From assembly GCF_027563315.1 (NCBI RefSeq), contig NZ_JAMKBJ010000015.1:1-64000 (forward strand): a stretch of 64,000 nucleotides of DNA. The letters run 5' to 3'. Source of the DNA: Paenisporosarcina quisquiliarum (GTDB lineage Bacteria > Bacillota > Bacilli > Bacillales_A > Planococcaceae). The position numbers and the translations under genes were made by a program. Of this stretch, positions 16,389 to 25,650 are shown piece after piece (position 1 is the first letter of the stretch; every line of letters begins with the position of its first letter). Under the pieces are notes generated by a model. That model was not told the origin of the DNA. It saw nothing but the letters and a program-made list of their open reading frames with translations, and made no database searches.

Positions 16389-18372
16389 TTGTACTAACCA
16401 CCTCTACAACTTCGGTATATTCATAAGGTCTTACTTTATTTTGTCGTGGATCATTGTAAAGAAGTTTATATTCTTTTCCAATATAATCTTTTAAATGCTC
16501 ACTAACTTCTCCTTTCCATTGAGAGGAAGAAACTATTACAACGACTTGATCAGCAAGTTTATAAATTCCATTTGCAATTCTTTCTCGATGATCCGAATCG
16601 AGAGCTCCAAATGGAGAATCCATTACCAGAGGATATATACCTCCTTCATCAAAATCAACTTTTTGATCTTTATAGTGTTCTCGCGCTATGTCAACTATTG
16701 CCCCTATGAAAGATAGGCTAGTAATCTGTCTTTCTCCTTGGGACATTCCAACTATATTTTTGTTTTCATTTAAGACATTCAATTCATAGTTATCTGCAAG
16801 CTGAACGTCATAACCTTTTCTTAAAAACTGAGAGTAGACTTTCGTTATTCTCTCTTGTAATTGTGATTTAACAAGTTTTTCCCGTACTTTTAGGATCTCT
16901 TGCATCACAATCTCGAGCTGCTGCAATGCATCCATGCGTTTTTGGGTCAATAGCCCTTTTTCTTCAAGTATTTGATACTTTTTCTGTTCAGTGGTTTTTT
17001 CATTGATATTTTTTAGAACGGTCTCTAAATCATTTTCTATAACGCCTAATCGTCTTTCAACCAAACTTTTTTGATTTACTAGTGCCACTCTTTTATTTTC
17101 TAATTGAACAATTTCTTCAGACTCTTTCCCTGTTAGCTTTGAGCTTATTTCGTCAAGTTCTTCTGACAACATATTTACCTTTTGTATTTCAGTAATTTCA
17201 TTTTTCTTCAATCTTTTTAATTCAGAAATAAGATTTATCTTTCGTTCTTTAATGACTTTTAAATTGCCTACCATTTCATAAATATTATTTTGGTAATTAT
17301 TAAGATTTAATCTATCTTTTAGGAGTTTTAGATGGTCTAAATGTATGGAATTTGATGTTAGTGAACTCCCACAGATACATTGACCTTTAGAAATGAGTTC
17401 CTCTATAAATACACTACTAACACCTGTAAATACATCTCCGGCACTATTTTTTTTGATAATTGTATCCGCTTTTTGAGTAGCTGAGTAGCTAAATGCAATA
17501 TAACCGATTTTACTCATTTTTTCTTTGAGACTTCTTCTTATATCTTTAATCGTTTGTTTAGTCTCAAGCAGCTCTGTTTGTTTATTGTCTCTTTGAGATT
17601 GTAATTGTTTAGCTCCTTCAATTTGCTTTAACCGGGTTTCAACTGCTAATATTTGTTTATCTAATGCACTTAAGTTACTTTTTTGAAGAATTTCTTGTTC
17701 TTTTAGTTCTTCGCGGTTTCCTTCCAATTTATCAAGCTCTTCAATGATGTTAATAATTAGAGAATTACCAAACTTCTTTAGCTCACTTCTAAATCTAATC
17801 CTAGCTTTTTCTGTATGTGTAATTGCTCTCTCAAGTATTTCAAGACCCATAATATTTTTGATTGCTTTTTTTATATCTTCAGTTCCACTTTCTTTTGATA
17901 AGTTATCTATTCTTTCTCCATCAAAAAAGAAATAGGTTCTTAAATCTTCAGGAAGTATCCTATTTAATTCAACAGTAGGATTATTTACTGTTTTAAATAA
18001 TCCACCTTTTTCTATATAATTTACTTGAACTTCTGGTTCAAAATAAGTAATTTCACCATGTAAGGATTTTTTAGCTCTTACCTTTCGAGTTACAGTATAT
18101 TCTTTTCCACTATCAATAAAATTAATCGTAACTGAACCTTCGACTTCTTCTATTGCTATTGCAATTGCATGCTCATTTATGATATCTTTCTCATTTGGAA
18201 GATTATGCAATCCATACAGACACCAACTAAAAGCATTTAGAAGAGCCGTTTTACCAGATCCATTTTCACCGTGTATAACGGTAACATTTCTATTGGCTGA
18301 TCTAGAGAATTCAATCGTTTGTTCTTGATAATATTGTCTGAAATTTTTCAATTTAATGTATTGAATTAACAT
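16381..18372 (-). CDS. Rad50/DndD-like SMC ATPase of the second dnd-linked module
   Basis: The 663-residue protein has the split ABC ATPase of SMC/Rad50/DndD proteins. Walker A (Gly-Glu-Asn-Gly-Ser-Gly-Lys-Thr) is near residue 35, the ABC signature (Met-Ser-Gln-Gly-Glu-Arg-Gln) near 540 and Walker B (Leu-Val-Met-Asp-Ser-Pro-Phe-Gly) near 580. Two long coiled coils between them are joined by a Cys-Ile-Cys-Gly turn near 325, which could be a zinc hook. A Phe-Asp-Gly-Glu-Arg-Ile motif near 155 is shared with the other two DndD-like proteins in the window. The start overlaps the stop of the 58-residue gene as TAATG. It probably works with the helicase next to it on DNA. Confidence 0.8.
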   Translation of the reverse strand: MLIQYIKLKNFRQYYQEQTIEFSRSANRNVTVIHGENGSGKTALLNAFSWCLYGLHNLPNEKDIINEHAIAIAIEEVEGSVTINFIDSGKEYTVTRKVRAKKSLHGEITYFEPEVQVNYIEKGGLFKTVNNPTVELNRILPEDLRTYFFFDGERIDNLSKESGTEDIKKAIKNIMGLEILERAITHTEKARIRFRSELKKFGNSLIINIIEELDKLEGNREELKEQEILQKSNLSALDKQILAVETRLKQIEGAKQLQSQRDNKQTELLETKQTIKDIRRSLKEKMSKIGYIAFSYSATQKADTIIKKNSAGDVFTGVSSVFIEELISKGQCICGSSLTSNSIHLDHLKLLKDRLNLNNYQNNIYEMVGNLKVIKERKINLISELKRLKKNEITEIQKVNMLSEELDEISSKLTGKESEEIVQLENKRVALVNQKSLVERRLGVIENDLETVLKNINEKTTEQKKYQILEEKGLLTQKRMDALQQLEIVMQEILKVREKLVKSQLQERITKVYSQFLRKGYDVQLADNYELNVLNENKNIVGMSQGERQITSLSFIGAIVDIAREHYKDQKVDFDEGGIYPLVMDSPFGALDSDHRERIANGIYKLADQVVVIVSSSQWKGEVSEHLKDYIGKEYKLLYNDPRQNKVRPYEYTEVVEVVSTNV

Positions 18373-18548
18373 TATTCATTAATCCTCTCTTTTACAATGT
18401 TAACAATATCGTTAATAATTGTAGTCCCTTGTAAATTTTTGAGATGTAAGACTTCTTTTTCTGCTTGTAGTATTTCTTTCAATATTAAAGCGCTAGAATC
18501 AGGTAACTCAGCTAATAAAGATTCTATTTTTTCTCTCTCCATGCTCAT
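18372..18548 (-). CDS. Small dnd-island protein, 58 aa
   Basis: The ATG at 18548 has GGAGGAG 7 bases upstream. The 58-residue product is helical, acidic in its first half, and without Cys or membrane segment. Its stop overlaps the start of the ATPase gene in a TAATG, a sign of translational coupling, and the helicase gene ends 24 bases before it. The tight fit between two genes of one operon is the main evidence. It may be a subunit or adaptor of the helicase-ATPase pair; no family is recognised. Confidence 0.7.
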   Translation of the reverse strand: MSMEREKIESLLAELPDSSALILKEILQAEKEVLHLKNLQGTTIINDIVNIVKERINE

Positions 18549-18572
18549 ACAAAACTCCTCCTTTAATTTTCT

Positions 18573-20024
18573 CTATATGTCTAATAAATTATAAGCATGC
18601 TTTATTTGATCTAATTTTTGGTGAGCTAGCGGACCATTTATAGCTAGACTAGCAAACTCACTAAATCTATTTAATTCTCGTTTTATCATATTTCTTTCAG
18701 TATTAAATAAAGTTTGTTCAATATATTTTATATCCTCTAAGTTTCTAGGTATCACAATAAAATCATGTATATAAGAGTATTTCTTATTTGGATGTTTTCT
18801 TAGAACTCTTCCTCTACGTTGGATGAATTCTCGTGGATTTGAACTACTTGCTAATATAAAAGCTCTTTGTGTTGCCGGGACATCTACACCTTCATCTAGA
18901 CATTTAATGGCTACAAGAGTCTGCAACTCACCTGACTCAAATCTTTCTAACAGATTCTTTCTGGTTTTCCCATCTTCACGTGAAGTAAATGTATGCACTT
19001 TCATATTTAAATCTGTGCCAAGTAATTTTACAACAGTATCTAATTGCTTCTCACCATCTACATTACTGTCACCACAATAAACGATATTATGACTATCATC
19101 TTTATGCTCCTGCATAATTTCTTTTAATTTTCCGATCTTTTTTCTAGCATGATTAATAACTCGTGCACGCTCAATTAATAAACCTTCAATTGATTTATTA
19201 TCATCTCTGGAAGCATCTTCTTTTGGATACATTTTCATAATTTTTCTTGTAATTTCAAAATACTTCTCACTCTCATCTTCCTCTAATACGATTATGTGAG
19301 GATAATAATAATATTCAGTAAGAAATTGTCCTATTGCTTGATCTAATCCAAACTCAAATACAACTTCCCCCCCAAAATAGTTAATTAATTCTGATGTACC
19401 TTCCTCATCAAACCATCGATTAGGGGTTGCAGACAATGCAAGCCTATAGGGGAAATTTTCATTTAAATGCTTCCTGCTTTTTGCCGCACCTAAATGATGT
19501 GCTTCATCAGCAACAAAAACAATGTCTCCTTTTAAGGAACTAATTATTTTTTGCATTGAAGCAGTGGCATACGTGGCATTAGTTGTAATTAAACAAAAGT
19601 GACTGACTACTCCACTATTAAATGCCGAAACATAATTAGCTAGATCATCTTCCCATAATTTCCTTGAACGGTAAGCAACAATCGGAGACATATTAAATTG
19701 AATTATATCTTTAACCCATTGGTCAACTAAATGTGTATAGGGACATACTATAATAACAGCAAGGCGTTTAGTTACCTCTCCTAATTTTGCTATAGCTGAT
19801 AGAGCTGTAATTGTTTTTCCAGTACCCGTTGCCATTTCTAATAGACCTTGACAATCGTTACGAAACCAATTCTTAATTGCATTTTGTTGATATAATCTAA
19901 TCTGGAAATGAGGTGGAATCAATGGGTAATATTCTTTGATTTCTTCTTTATTTTCTTCTAAATAACTTACCTCCGGATCTGAAATGATACTGGCATCTTT
20001 TTTATGGTGAATTTTCTTTTCCAA
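18573..20024 (-). CDS. DEAD/DEAH-box helicase, putative phosphorothioation-linked restriction protein
   Basis: The 483-residue protein is a superfamily 2 helicase. It has a Q-motif-like Arg-Leu-Tyr-Gln-Gln-Asn-Ala-Ile, Walker A (Ala-Thr-Gly-Thr-Gly-Lys-Thr) near 65, Asp-Glu-Ala-His near 172, Ser-Ala-Thr-Pro-Asn-Arg near 200, and the motif VI-type Gln-Arg-Arg-Gly-Arg-Val-Leu-Arg near 405. It resembles type III restriction and UvrB-like translocases but has no visible nuclease domain. A helicase family of about this size is known to cluster with dnd genes and is annotated as a phosphorothioation restriction enzyme; assignment to it is from memory. The start is TTG with AAGGAG upstream. It begins the five-gene module that ends at 13414. 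Confidence 0.8.
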   Translation of the reverse strand: MEKKIHHKKDASIISDPEVSYLEENKEEIKEYYPLIPPHFQIRLYQQNAIKNWFRNDCQGLLEMATGTGKTITALSAIAKLGEVTKRLAVIIVCPYTHLVDQWVKDIIQFNMSPIVAYRSRKLWEDDLANYVSAFNSGVVSHFCLITTNATYATASMQKIISSLKGDIVFVADEAHHLGAAKSRKHLNENFPYRLALSATPNRWFDEEGTSELINYFGGEVVFEFGLDQAIGQFLTEYYYYPHIIVLEEDESEKYFEITRKIMKMYPKEDASRDDNKSIEGLLIERARVINHARKKIGKLKEIMQEHKDDSHNIVYCGDSNVDGEKQLDTVVKLLGTDLNMKVHTFTSREDGKTRKNLLERFESGELQTLVAIKCLDEGVDVPATQRAFILASSSNPREFIQRRGRVLRKHPNKKYSYIHDFIVIPRNLEDIKYIEQTLFNTERNMIKRELNRFSEFASLAINGPLAHQKLDQIKHAYNLLDI

Positions 20025-20221
20025 AGGGACAGAACTCCTTTTAAATCTGATTTATCATAAATAAAACCACTTCAAGCTAAACGATTTGAACAAGCAAACT
20101 TTTCTATTAACTTACTTTCTATTGTAGATTAGTTCATTATTAATTTATATATATTGGAAATAAAAAAAGACCCATCCTTTAATAGGACAAGCCAACCAAG
20201 ATATGATTTTATTTTCTACTA

Positions 20222-20440
20222 TTATTTCATCACTTTAATAAAGATTTTAGCTTCCTTTATTTTTCCAGAGATTCCCGCTTCACTCATCTCTGCTAAAAAA
20301 TCATTTGCTTCTCGGCGGGAGTTAAATTGTGTGGCTAGTTCTAATACTCCATCCAAAACTTTCCCTTCAAAAACTTCATCTTCCACTACATATAAATCTT
20401 CTAATGTTTCAATCACATATACCGTTTCTAATTCTTCCAT
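20222..20440 (-). CDS. Small acidic hypothetical protein, 72 aa
   Basis: The ATG has AAGGAG 8 bases upstream. The product starts with Glu/Val-rich beta-like stretches (Val-Tyr-Val-Ile-Glu, Tyr-Val-Val-Glu-Asp-Glu) and ends in a helix and a Lys-rich strand. It has no Cys, signal or membrane segment. It lies about 110 bases behind dndA and 200 bases before the helicase gene, so it could belong to either unit. I do not recognise it. Confidence 0.6.
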   Translation of the reverse strand: MEELETVYVIETLEDLYVVEDEVFEGKVLDGVLELATQFNSRREANDFLAEMSEAGISGKIKEAKIFIKVMK

Positions 20441-20549
20441 TTCAGATTCTCCTTAGTTTATAAAGGCGCAAGTAAGAACGACTGAAAGTATTTCCCCTGA
20501 CGTCTCTCCCTTTATATATTAAATACATATATTCCACATAAGTCATTAT

Positions 20550-21668
20550 CTATAGTTCATTAAAAATATTTAAGTCTTCTTTTTCAATAGTTGCAGATAA
20601 TGAAAATCTTATTGTATTTCTCACTTGATCAATGGACAAACCAATTGCATCGAGTACATGTGAAGGTTTACTTGAGCTACATGCCGATCCTGTAGAGGCT
20701 GCTATGAAAGGAGCTAACTTTTTCACTAATATTTCATTATTTATCCCCTTAAATTGAACACTTAATATCCCCGGTATCTTATGCTCTTTATCATGATTAA
20801 ATATTAGCATACCCTTAAATTTATCATTCAGAATAGTAGTTAAATACCCCTCTAAAAAACATAATTTCTTAATGTTGTTTAAGAGATTCTTTTGCGACAT
20901 TTCTCCGGCTTTGCCCATACCGACAATATTATGGACAGCCAATGTACCACTTCTATAACCCTCTTCTTGACCCCCTCCATGCATAAGGGGGGTAATTTTT
21001 GCTAATATATCATAACGATCTTTACGTATGAAAGCCGCTCCGATTCCCTTAGGTCCATGAAATTTATGAGCCGAACATGACAAGAACTTAATACCAGGAA
21101 ACTCTGTTAAGTCGATTGCAACTTTACTAACAACTTGCGTGGCATCTGTATGCAAGAATACATCTCTTTCAAGGCAAATTTCTGAGATTGTTTTCATATC
21201 ATTTAAAGATCCTAACTCATTATTACCCCAAATTATCGAAACCAATATAGTTTTATCAGTAATGATAGAGGAGAGTTCACTCAAATCAATTCTTCCGAAG
21301 TTATCCACATTTAAATAAGTAACTTCGAATCCTTTTGTTTCTAAGAATTTACAAGCCTCTAAAACTGAAGGGTGTTCAACCTTTGAGGTAATAATATGAT
21401 TACCCTTTTCAGAATAATAATCTGCAACTCCTTTAATAATCATATTATTACTTTCAGTTGACCCACTAGTAAATATAATTTCTCGATCTGTACAACCAAG
21501 CAAGGAGGAAATAGAATTTCTTGCGTCTTTTACAGCGTTTTTAGCATTTTCAGCTACTAAATAATATTTACTAGAAGGGTTTCCGTATTCCTCCATTAAA
21601 TATGGAAGCATTGCACTTCTTACTTCCGGTAAAATTTGTGTAGTTGCACTATTGTCTAAATAGAGCAT
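20550..21668 (-). CDS. dndA: Cysteine desulfurase DndA
   Basis: The 372-residue PLP enzyme has the IscS/NifS pattern. The Schiff-base lysine lies in Ser-Ala-His-Lys-Phe-His-Gly-Pro-Lys-Gly near residue 200, the PLP aspartate in His-Thr-Asp-Ala-Thr-Gln, and the catalytic cysteine in Thr-Gly-Ser-Ala-Cys-Ser-Ser near 328. It takes sulfur from L-cysteine and passes it as persulfide to DndC for phosphorothioation. Here it is the last gene of the dndBCDEA order, 8 bases after dndE, whereas in many genomes dndA stands alone or is replaced by the housekeeping IscS. Confidence 0.92.
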   Translation of the reverse strand: MLYLDNSATTQILPEVRSAMLPYLMEEYGNPSSKYYLVAENAKNAVKDARNSISSLLGCTDREIIFTSGSTESNNMIIKGVADYYSEKGNHIITSKVEHPSVLEACKFLETKGFEVTYLNVDNFGRIDLSELSSIITDKTILVSIIWGNNELGSLNDMKTISEICLERDVFLHTDATQVVSKVAIDLTEFPGIKFLSCSAHKFHGPKGIGAAFIRKDRYDILAKITPLMHGGGQEEGYRSGTLAVHNIVGMGKAGEMSQKNLLNNIKKLCFLEGYLTTILNDKFKGMLIFNHDKEHKIPGILSVQFKGINNEILVKKLAPFIAASTGSACSSSKPSHVLDAIGLSIDQVRNTIRFSLSATIEKEDLNIFNEL

Positions 21669-21676
21669 TTCATCAC

Positions 21677-22048
21677 CTATTCTTCCAATTTTAATAGATT
21701 CAATAATAATTTCTCATAATTCCCTGCATGCTTATATTCATTTTCAAGGAGGATGATTCCTCGTTCTAAATGAGCATTAAACAAATCGGGAAAGTATTCT
21801 TCGTCAGATATACTTGATTGGGCATGTTGTCTAATAATCGCTTTAAATAGGTAATCATTTTCTCCCGTTAAAGCATTACGATGAATATCAACCCCTGCTT
21901 TATCTTCTACTTTTGGAGGTTGAGCAGGATTTTTCACTGATAGTGCTATAGCAATCCGGGCCAAAACGTTCCATGTTAGGTTTGTGCTACTCTGAAGAGA
22001 ATTTAGCAATTCTCCGGTATGTTTAGATGTTTTAAGTCGAAAATTCAT
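21677..22048 (-). CDS. dndE: DNA sulfur modification protein DndE
   Basis: The 123-residue basic-helical protein fits DndE: an N-terminal Leu-Lys-Thr-Ser segment, Trp-Asn-Val-Leu-Ala-Arg-Ile-Ala near residue 30, Asn-Asp-Tyr-Leu-Phe-Lys-Ala-Ile-Ile and a C-terminal His-Leu-Glu-Arg-Gly-Ile-x-Leu-Leu. DndE binds nicked duplex DNA as a tetramer and is needed for phosphorothioation in vivo. Its ATG overlaps the stop of dndD by four bases. A second DndE-like protein is encoded at 35929-36297. Confidence 0.88.
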   Translation of the reverse strand: MNFRLKTSKHTGELLNSLQSSTNLTWNVLARIAIALSVKNPAQPPKVEDKAGVDIHRNALTGENDYLFKAIIRQHAQSSISDEEYFPDLFNAHLERGIILLENEYKHAGNYEKLLLNLLKLEE

Positions 22049-24033
22049 ATTTTCACCTCATTTTTAATGACAGGAAAATAATAATTCTTAATATGGGTTT
22101 CTTTGTTAATAACGTCAAAATCTAATATATATTCTTTAGAGATATGATTTTTCAACATTTTATAATGTACCTCATCTATTTCAGTATCAGTGGATAAGAT
22201 AATTGCCTGTCTACCACAATTCGGGATAAACTCTGTTAACAAAGTTGATTTATGTGTTTTATCCAATCTACCTAATAGAGAATCAAAAATGAAAGGAACT
22301 TTTCTTCCCGAACACTTAAAAATAGATCCAATTAGTGAAATTATTAAAATTTCTTTTTCTCCAGCAGATAACGTTGTTTTTTCAATTTCTTCGCTTTGGG
22401 AATCAAGCAATACAACGTTATAAGTTTTCGGATCAATTCTAATCGAGTTTATATAATTTTGCTTTCTAAACATTTTTTTCAGCAAAACCGATGCTTCAAT
22501 TTGAACTTCCTGAAGTTTTTTCTTGAGTTGTAATTCTCTAAATCTTTTACTCAATTCTATGATTTTTTGAGATTCTAGATAAGAACTTTTAGTTTTTTCC
22601 GTATCTTTAATAACTAATTGATGCTTTTCAATTGATGTGGAAAGATTATTATGTTTATTTCTTAAATCCGTTATTTTAGAACCAAGATTCACTATTTTTT
22701 GATCTATATTAACTAATTGTATTTGCAGTTTCTCCATATTACTAAGCATAGAATTAAACTCATTGGTGGAATCATTTACTTTTAGTTTTCCACGAAGAAC
22801 TTGTAGATTTTCAAGCTTTTTTCTATTTTCACTGATCATCGAAGTAATACCGATAGCCTCGTTAGAACAAACAGAATGATACATATTTTCAACTAAACTA
22901 CTTTCAGAAAATGATGCACCATGAATTTGTCTAATTACTGTTTCAGGTTTAACTAGATCCAATAACGATATTTTTAATTTGGCAGCTATATTTTCATCGC
23001 TTAGTTTATCAGAAAACAAACTAATCAATCCTTCTAATTTTTCTGGTGATAACTTTTGGTCTAACTGTCTAAATAAATGGTTAGATTCTTCATTAACAAT
23101 TTGACTTCTTGTTCTAGTTAACAATTGTTTTGATATTAGGAAAGGTAAAAGTGTAGATACGAATTCTTTAATCTTTTCTGTGTTTTGTTTTCTTTCCTGC
23201 TCTAATATATTTATTTCTTTTAAGATCTGATCTCTTTGAGCTTTGATTAGTCCACCATGTGTATCAAAGTCTTGTTTAAAAGAGATATATTCCTCACTGA
23301 ATTCTTGCTTTTGTTTATTAAGATCCTCTAATAAAGCAGTTACTTTATTAATTTCTTCTTTTAAATGTTTTTCTTCTTCATTTAAACGGAATAATTCCTT
23401 TTCAAATGATGTCATTTTGTTAAAATCAAGTGTTTGATTTGAGTATGTCATCAAGTCTGTTTCAAGAACCTCAAATAGATCTAAATTAAATACAACTCTC
23501 GATAACTTACTTAAGTATTCAGACAATAAATCCTTATTGACAATTCGTGCTATTTCTTCACCGTCAAATAGGCAGAAATCTAATAGCTGAGGAGGCATTA
23601 CTTCCTTAAGTTGTGATTGAAATAGATCTTTCTCGGAGTCACTTAAGTGTTTGCCATTTGCAAGAATATCGTATGTTTCTTTAAGAGTCATTTTCTTTAT
23701 ATGCCATGTTCGATATAAAGAGTAGTCAATTTTTTCGAAATTGTTAATTAGAGTAAAATCAAGTTTTATTTTAAAATCATCACTTTCTTCTTTCTTCGCT
23801 TGATGATTCAACATGCTTTTTATTCTTTTAAAATACTCATTACTTTCATTTTTATGCCCAAAGCTATACGCTCCAAACAAGCCTAGTTTAATTGCATTTA
23901 ACAAGGTAGTTTTACCTGCTCCGTTTTCGCCCCCAATGAGAATGACATTTTTACCGTTCACTGTGCGAAGGTCAAAGCGGTTGAATCCTTTATATGGCCC
24001 AATATTTGTTAACTGAATCTCATTAATAATCAT
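22045..24033 (-). CDS. dndD: DNA sulfur modification protein DndD
   Basis: The 662-residue SMC-like ATPase has Walker A (Gly-Gly-Glu-Asn-Gly-Ala-Gly-Lys-Thr) near residue 34, the DndD motif Phe-Asp-Gly-Glu-Glu-Ile near 155, two coiled coils, the signature Leu-Ser-Ala-Gly-Glu-Lys-Glu near 560 and Walker B (Phe-Ile-Phe-Asp-Ser-Leu-Leu-Gly-Arg-Leu-Asp) near 585. DndD hydrolyses ATP and is thought to open or nick DNA for sulfur insertion with DndC and DndE. Its place directly between dndC and dndE marks it as the true modification subunit among the three DndD-like proteins here. Confidence 0.92.
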   Translation of the reverse strand: MIINEIQLTNIGPYKGFNRFDLRTVNGKNVILIGGENGAGKTTLLNAIKLGLFGAYSFGHKNESNEYFKRIKSMLNHQAKKEESDDFKIKLDFTLINNFEKIDYSLYRTWHIKKMTLKETYDILANGKHLSDSEKDLFQSQLKEVMPPQLLDFCLFDGEEIARIVNKDLLSEYLSKLSRVVFNLDLFEVLETDLMTYSNQTLDFNKMTSFEKELFRLNEEEKHLKEEINKVTALLEDLNKQKQEFSEEYISFKQDFDTHGGLIKAQRDQILKEINILEQERKQNTEKIKEFVSTLLPFLISKQLLTRTRSQIVNEESNHLFRQLDQKLSPEKLEGLISLFSDKLSDENIAAKLKISLLDLVKPETVIRQIHGASFSESSLVENMYHSVCSNEAIGITSMISENRKKLENLQVLRGKLKVNDSTNEFNSMLSNMEKLQIQLVNIDQKIVNLGSKITDLRNKHNNLSTSIEKHQLVIKDTEKTKSSYLESQKIIELSKRFRELQLKKKLQEVQIEASVLLKKMFRKQNYINSIRIDPKTYNVVLLDSQSEEIEKTTLSAGEKEILIISLIGSIFKCSGRKVPFIFDSLLGRLDKTHKSTLLTEFIPNCGRQAIILSTDTEIDEVHYKMLKNHISKEYILDFDVINKETHIKNYYFPVIKNEVKI

Positions 24034-24048
24034 AGTTAAACCTCATTT

Positions 24049-25650
24049 TCACAAATGTAAGTAGTCTTGTTTCAAAGTCTTGCCGATTTCTTCCATTAAA
24101 CCTCGTCTTACTTTATAGCCTGCATAGTCTTTTTCAATGGAGATAAGTTTTTTCATAACTTTTAGATCAATTTTGTATTGATCACATAAAAGCTCTAAAT
24201 CGGATATTTGTTCTTTGTTAAATAGTGGTCGATCGTCTATTTCCCAGTCATAAGAGAGACCTATAATGTTCTCGTAGATAGCAGGTATAGAATCTTCCCA
24301 GTTTCCAGTTTTAAACCATATTTTACGTATAGCCTTAAGTTCTTCTACACTGATCAGTTCGTAGTGTGGATCGTCAGGATGTTGAAGATATTTTTGAGCC
24401 ATTAATAATTTTTCTAAAATTTCTTTTCTTGTATCTAAATTAAATGGTCCTAGACCTAAAAGTGCATGTTTTGTGACAATCTGGCCATCTAGAGATTCTT
24501 CTTCATACTGCACAAGAATTTTATGATCAATTTTATTACTAAGATCTATATTATTGTTTGCTACATATGTTTTTAGATCATTTTTCTGAACTATTGTATA
24601 TTCATCAACCGGTATATAGTGCTTAGCTCTGCTTGACTTTTTGGGAATCAAAACTTGCTTTTTCCCGTCCTTTTCTTCTATTTTAACTTCTTTAAAATAG
24701 ACTTGGCCATTCATTCGATATTTCATTCTTTTTGTACGATCATCTCGGATAGAAGCCAACCAGTTTCTGAAGTCTAACAATGGTTTCATCCAATCGTGGC
24801 CACTTTGTATAAAACCAGTAAGTGCTTTATCTTCATTTACAACAGTACACACCCAACAGCCAAATCGACTGTTCCCACAAGACCCAGCACTTTCTTTTAT
24901 AGATTTATCAACGATTAATGGACATTCCCCGCTACTAGAATCTTGATATAATCGATGTAAATCAAAATTGTCATCTCCCCAAGGCGAGGGATGGTTTAAT
25001 AGGTAATCCCAAACATCATCCAATGCAAACGTACGAATTGGTGCATATACAAATGCATTTGAAAGTGTAGTATGTTTCATAAATAGTTTTCCTTCCACAG
25101 TATGGGAACGAATCACATTACCTCTTGTTGTACTTTCATCTTCTCGCACTCCAAGAACCATTACTACTTCTCCAAAAGAAGAAACTTTATCCGTAACAAA
25201 CTGATTTGCTGGATCTATCTTTAAGCGGTCAGTACACCATCTGAACTGTTGGTTAGGAGAGGGATACCCTCTACCAATAATATTTACCCAAAAGGATTGA
25301 TCTACTTTCGGTTTTACTTTATGAGTTTCAAAAGGCAAGTCTCTATTTAAAGCCTCATCTTGAATTCTTCTCAAAGTTTGATTTATTGAATTAATTATTA
25401 AAGGTGTCTCTACCAAAGTATCTGATGAGATGATATATACTTTTTTGTGAAGCTCTTCTTTTTTCATTTCACTCAAAGCCTCAAAAACCAACTGTACAAC
25501 AACAGTAGAATCTTTCCCCCCACTATATCCTACTACCCATGGTCGATCATCCATTTTATAAGCTATTTTTATTTGAGTTTTAGCTTCTTGAACGATATTT
25601 AATTTATTTGTGAATAAATCGCTAATTAATCCAGCGCTCATTTCATTCAA
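24049..25650 (-). CDS. dndC: DNA sulfur modification protein DndC
   Basis: The 533-residue protein belongs to the PAPS reductase / ATP pyrophosphatase group. The P-loop Ser-Gly-Gly-Lys-Asp-Ser-Thr lies at residues 43-49. Cysteines in Arg-Trp-Cys-Thr-Asp-Arg near 139 and Cys-x6-Cys-x2-Cys near 262-272 are the likely [4Fe-4S] ligands. DndC adenylates the DNA backbone and receives sulfur from DndA. The frame overlaps dndB by 8 bases; an ATG at codon 4 is an equally good start. Length is close to other DndC proteins. Confidence 0.93.
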   Translation of the reverse strand: MNEMSAGLISDLFTNKLNIVQEAKTQIKIAYKMDDRPWVVGYSGGKDSTVVVQLVFEALSEMKKEELHKKVYIISSDTLVETPLIINSINQTLRRIQDEALNRDLPFETHKVKPKVDQSFWVNIIGRGYPSPNQQFRWCTDRLKIDPANQFVTDKVSSFGEVVMVLGVREDESTTRGNVIRSHTVEGKLFMKHTTLSNAFVYAPIRTFALDDVWDYLLNHPSPWGDDNFDLHRLYQDSSSGECPLIVDKSIKESAGSCGNSRFGCWVCTVVNEDKALTGFIQSGHDWMKPLLDFRNWLASIRDDRTKRMKYRMNGQVYFKEVKIEEKDGKKQVLIPKKSSRAKHYIPVDEYTIVQKNDLKTYVANNNIDLSNKIDHKILVQYEEESLDGQIVTKHALLGLGPFNLDTRKEILEKLLMAQKYLQHPDDPHYELISVEELKAIRKIWFKTGNWEDSIPAIYENIIGLSYDWEIDDRPLFNKEQISDLELLCDQYKIDLKVMKKLISIEKDYAGYKVRRGLMEEIGKTLKQDYLHL

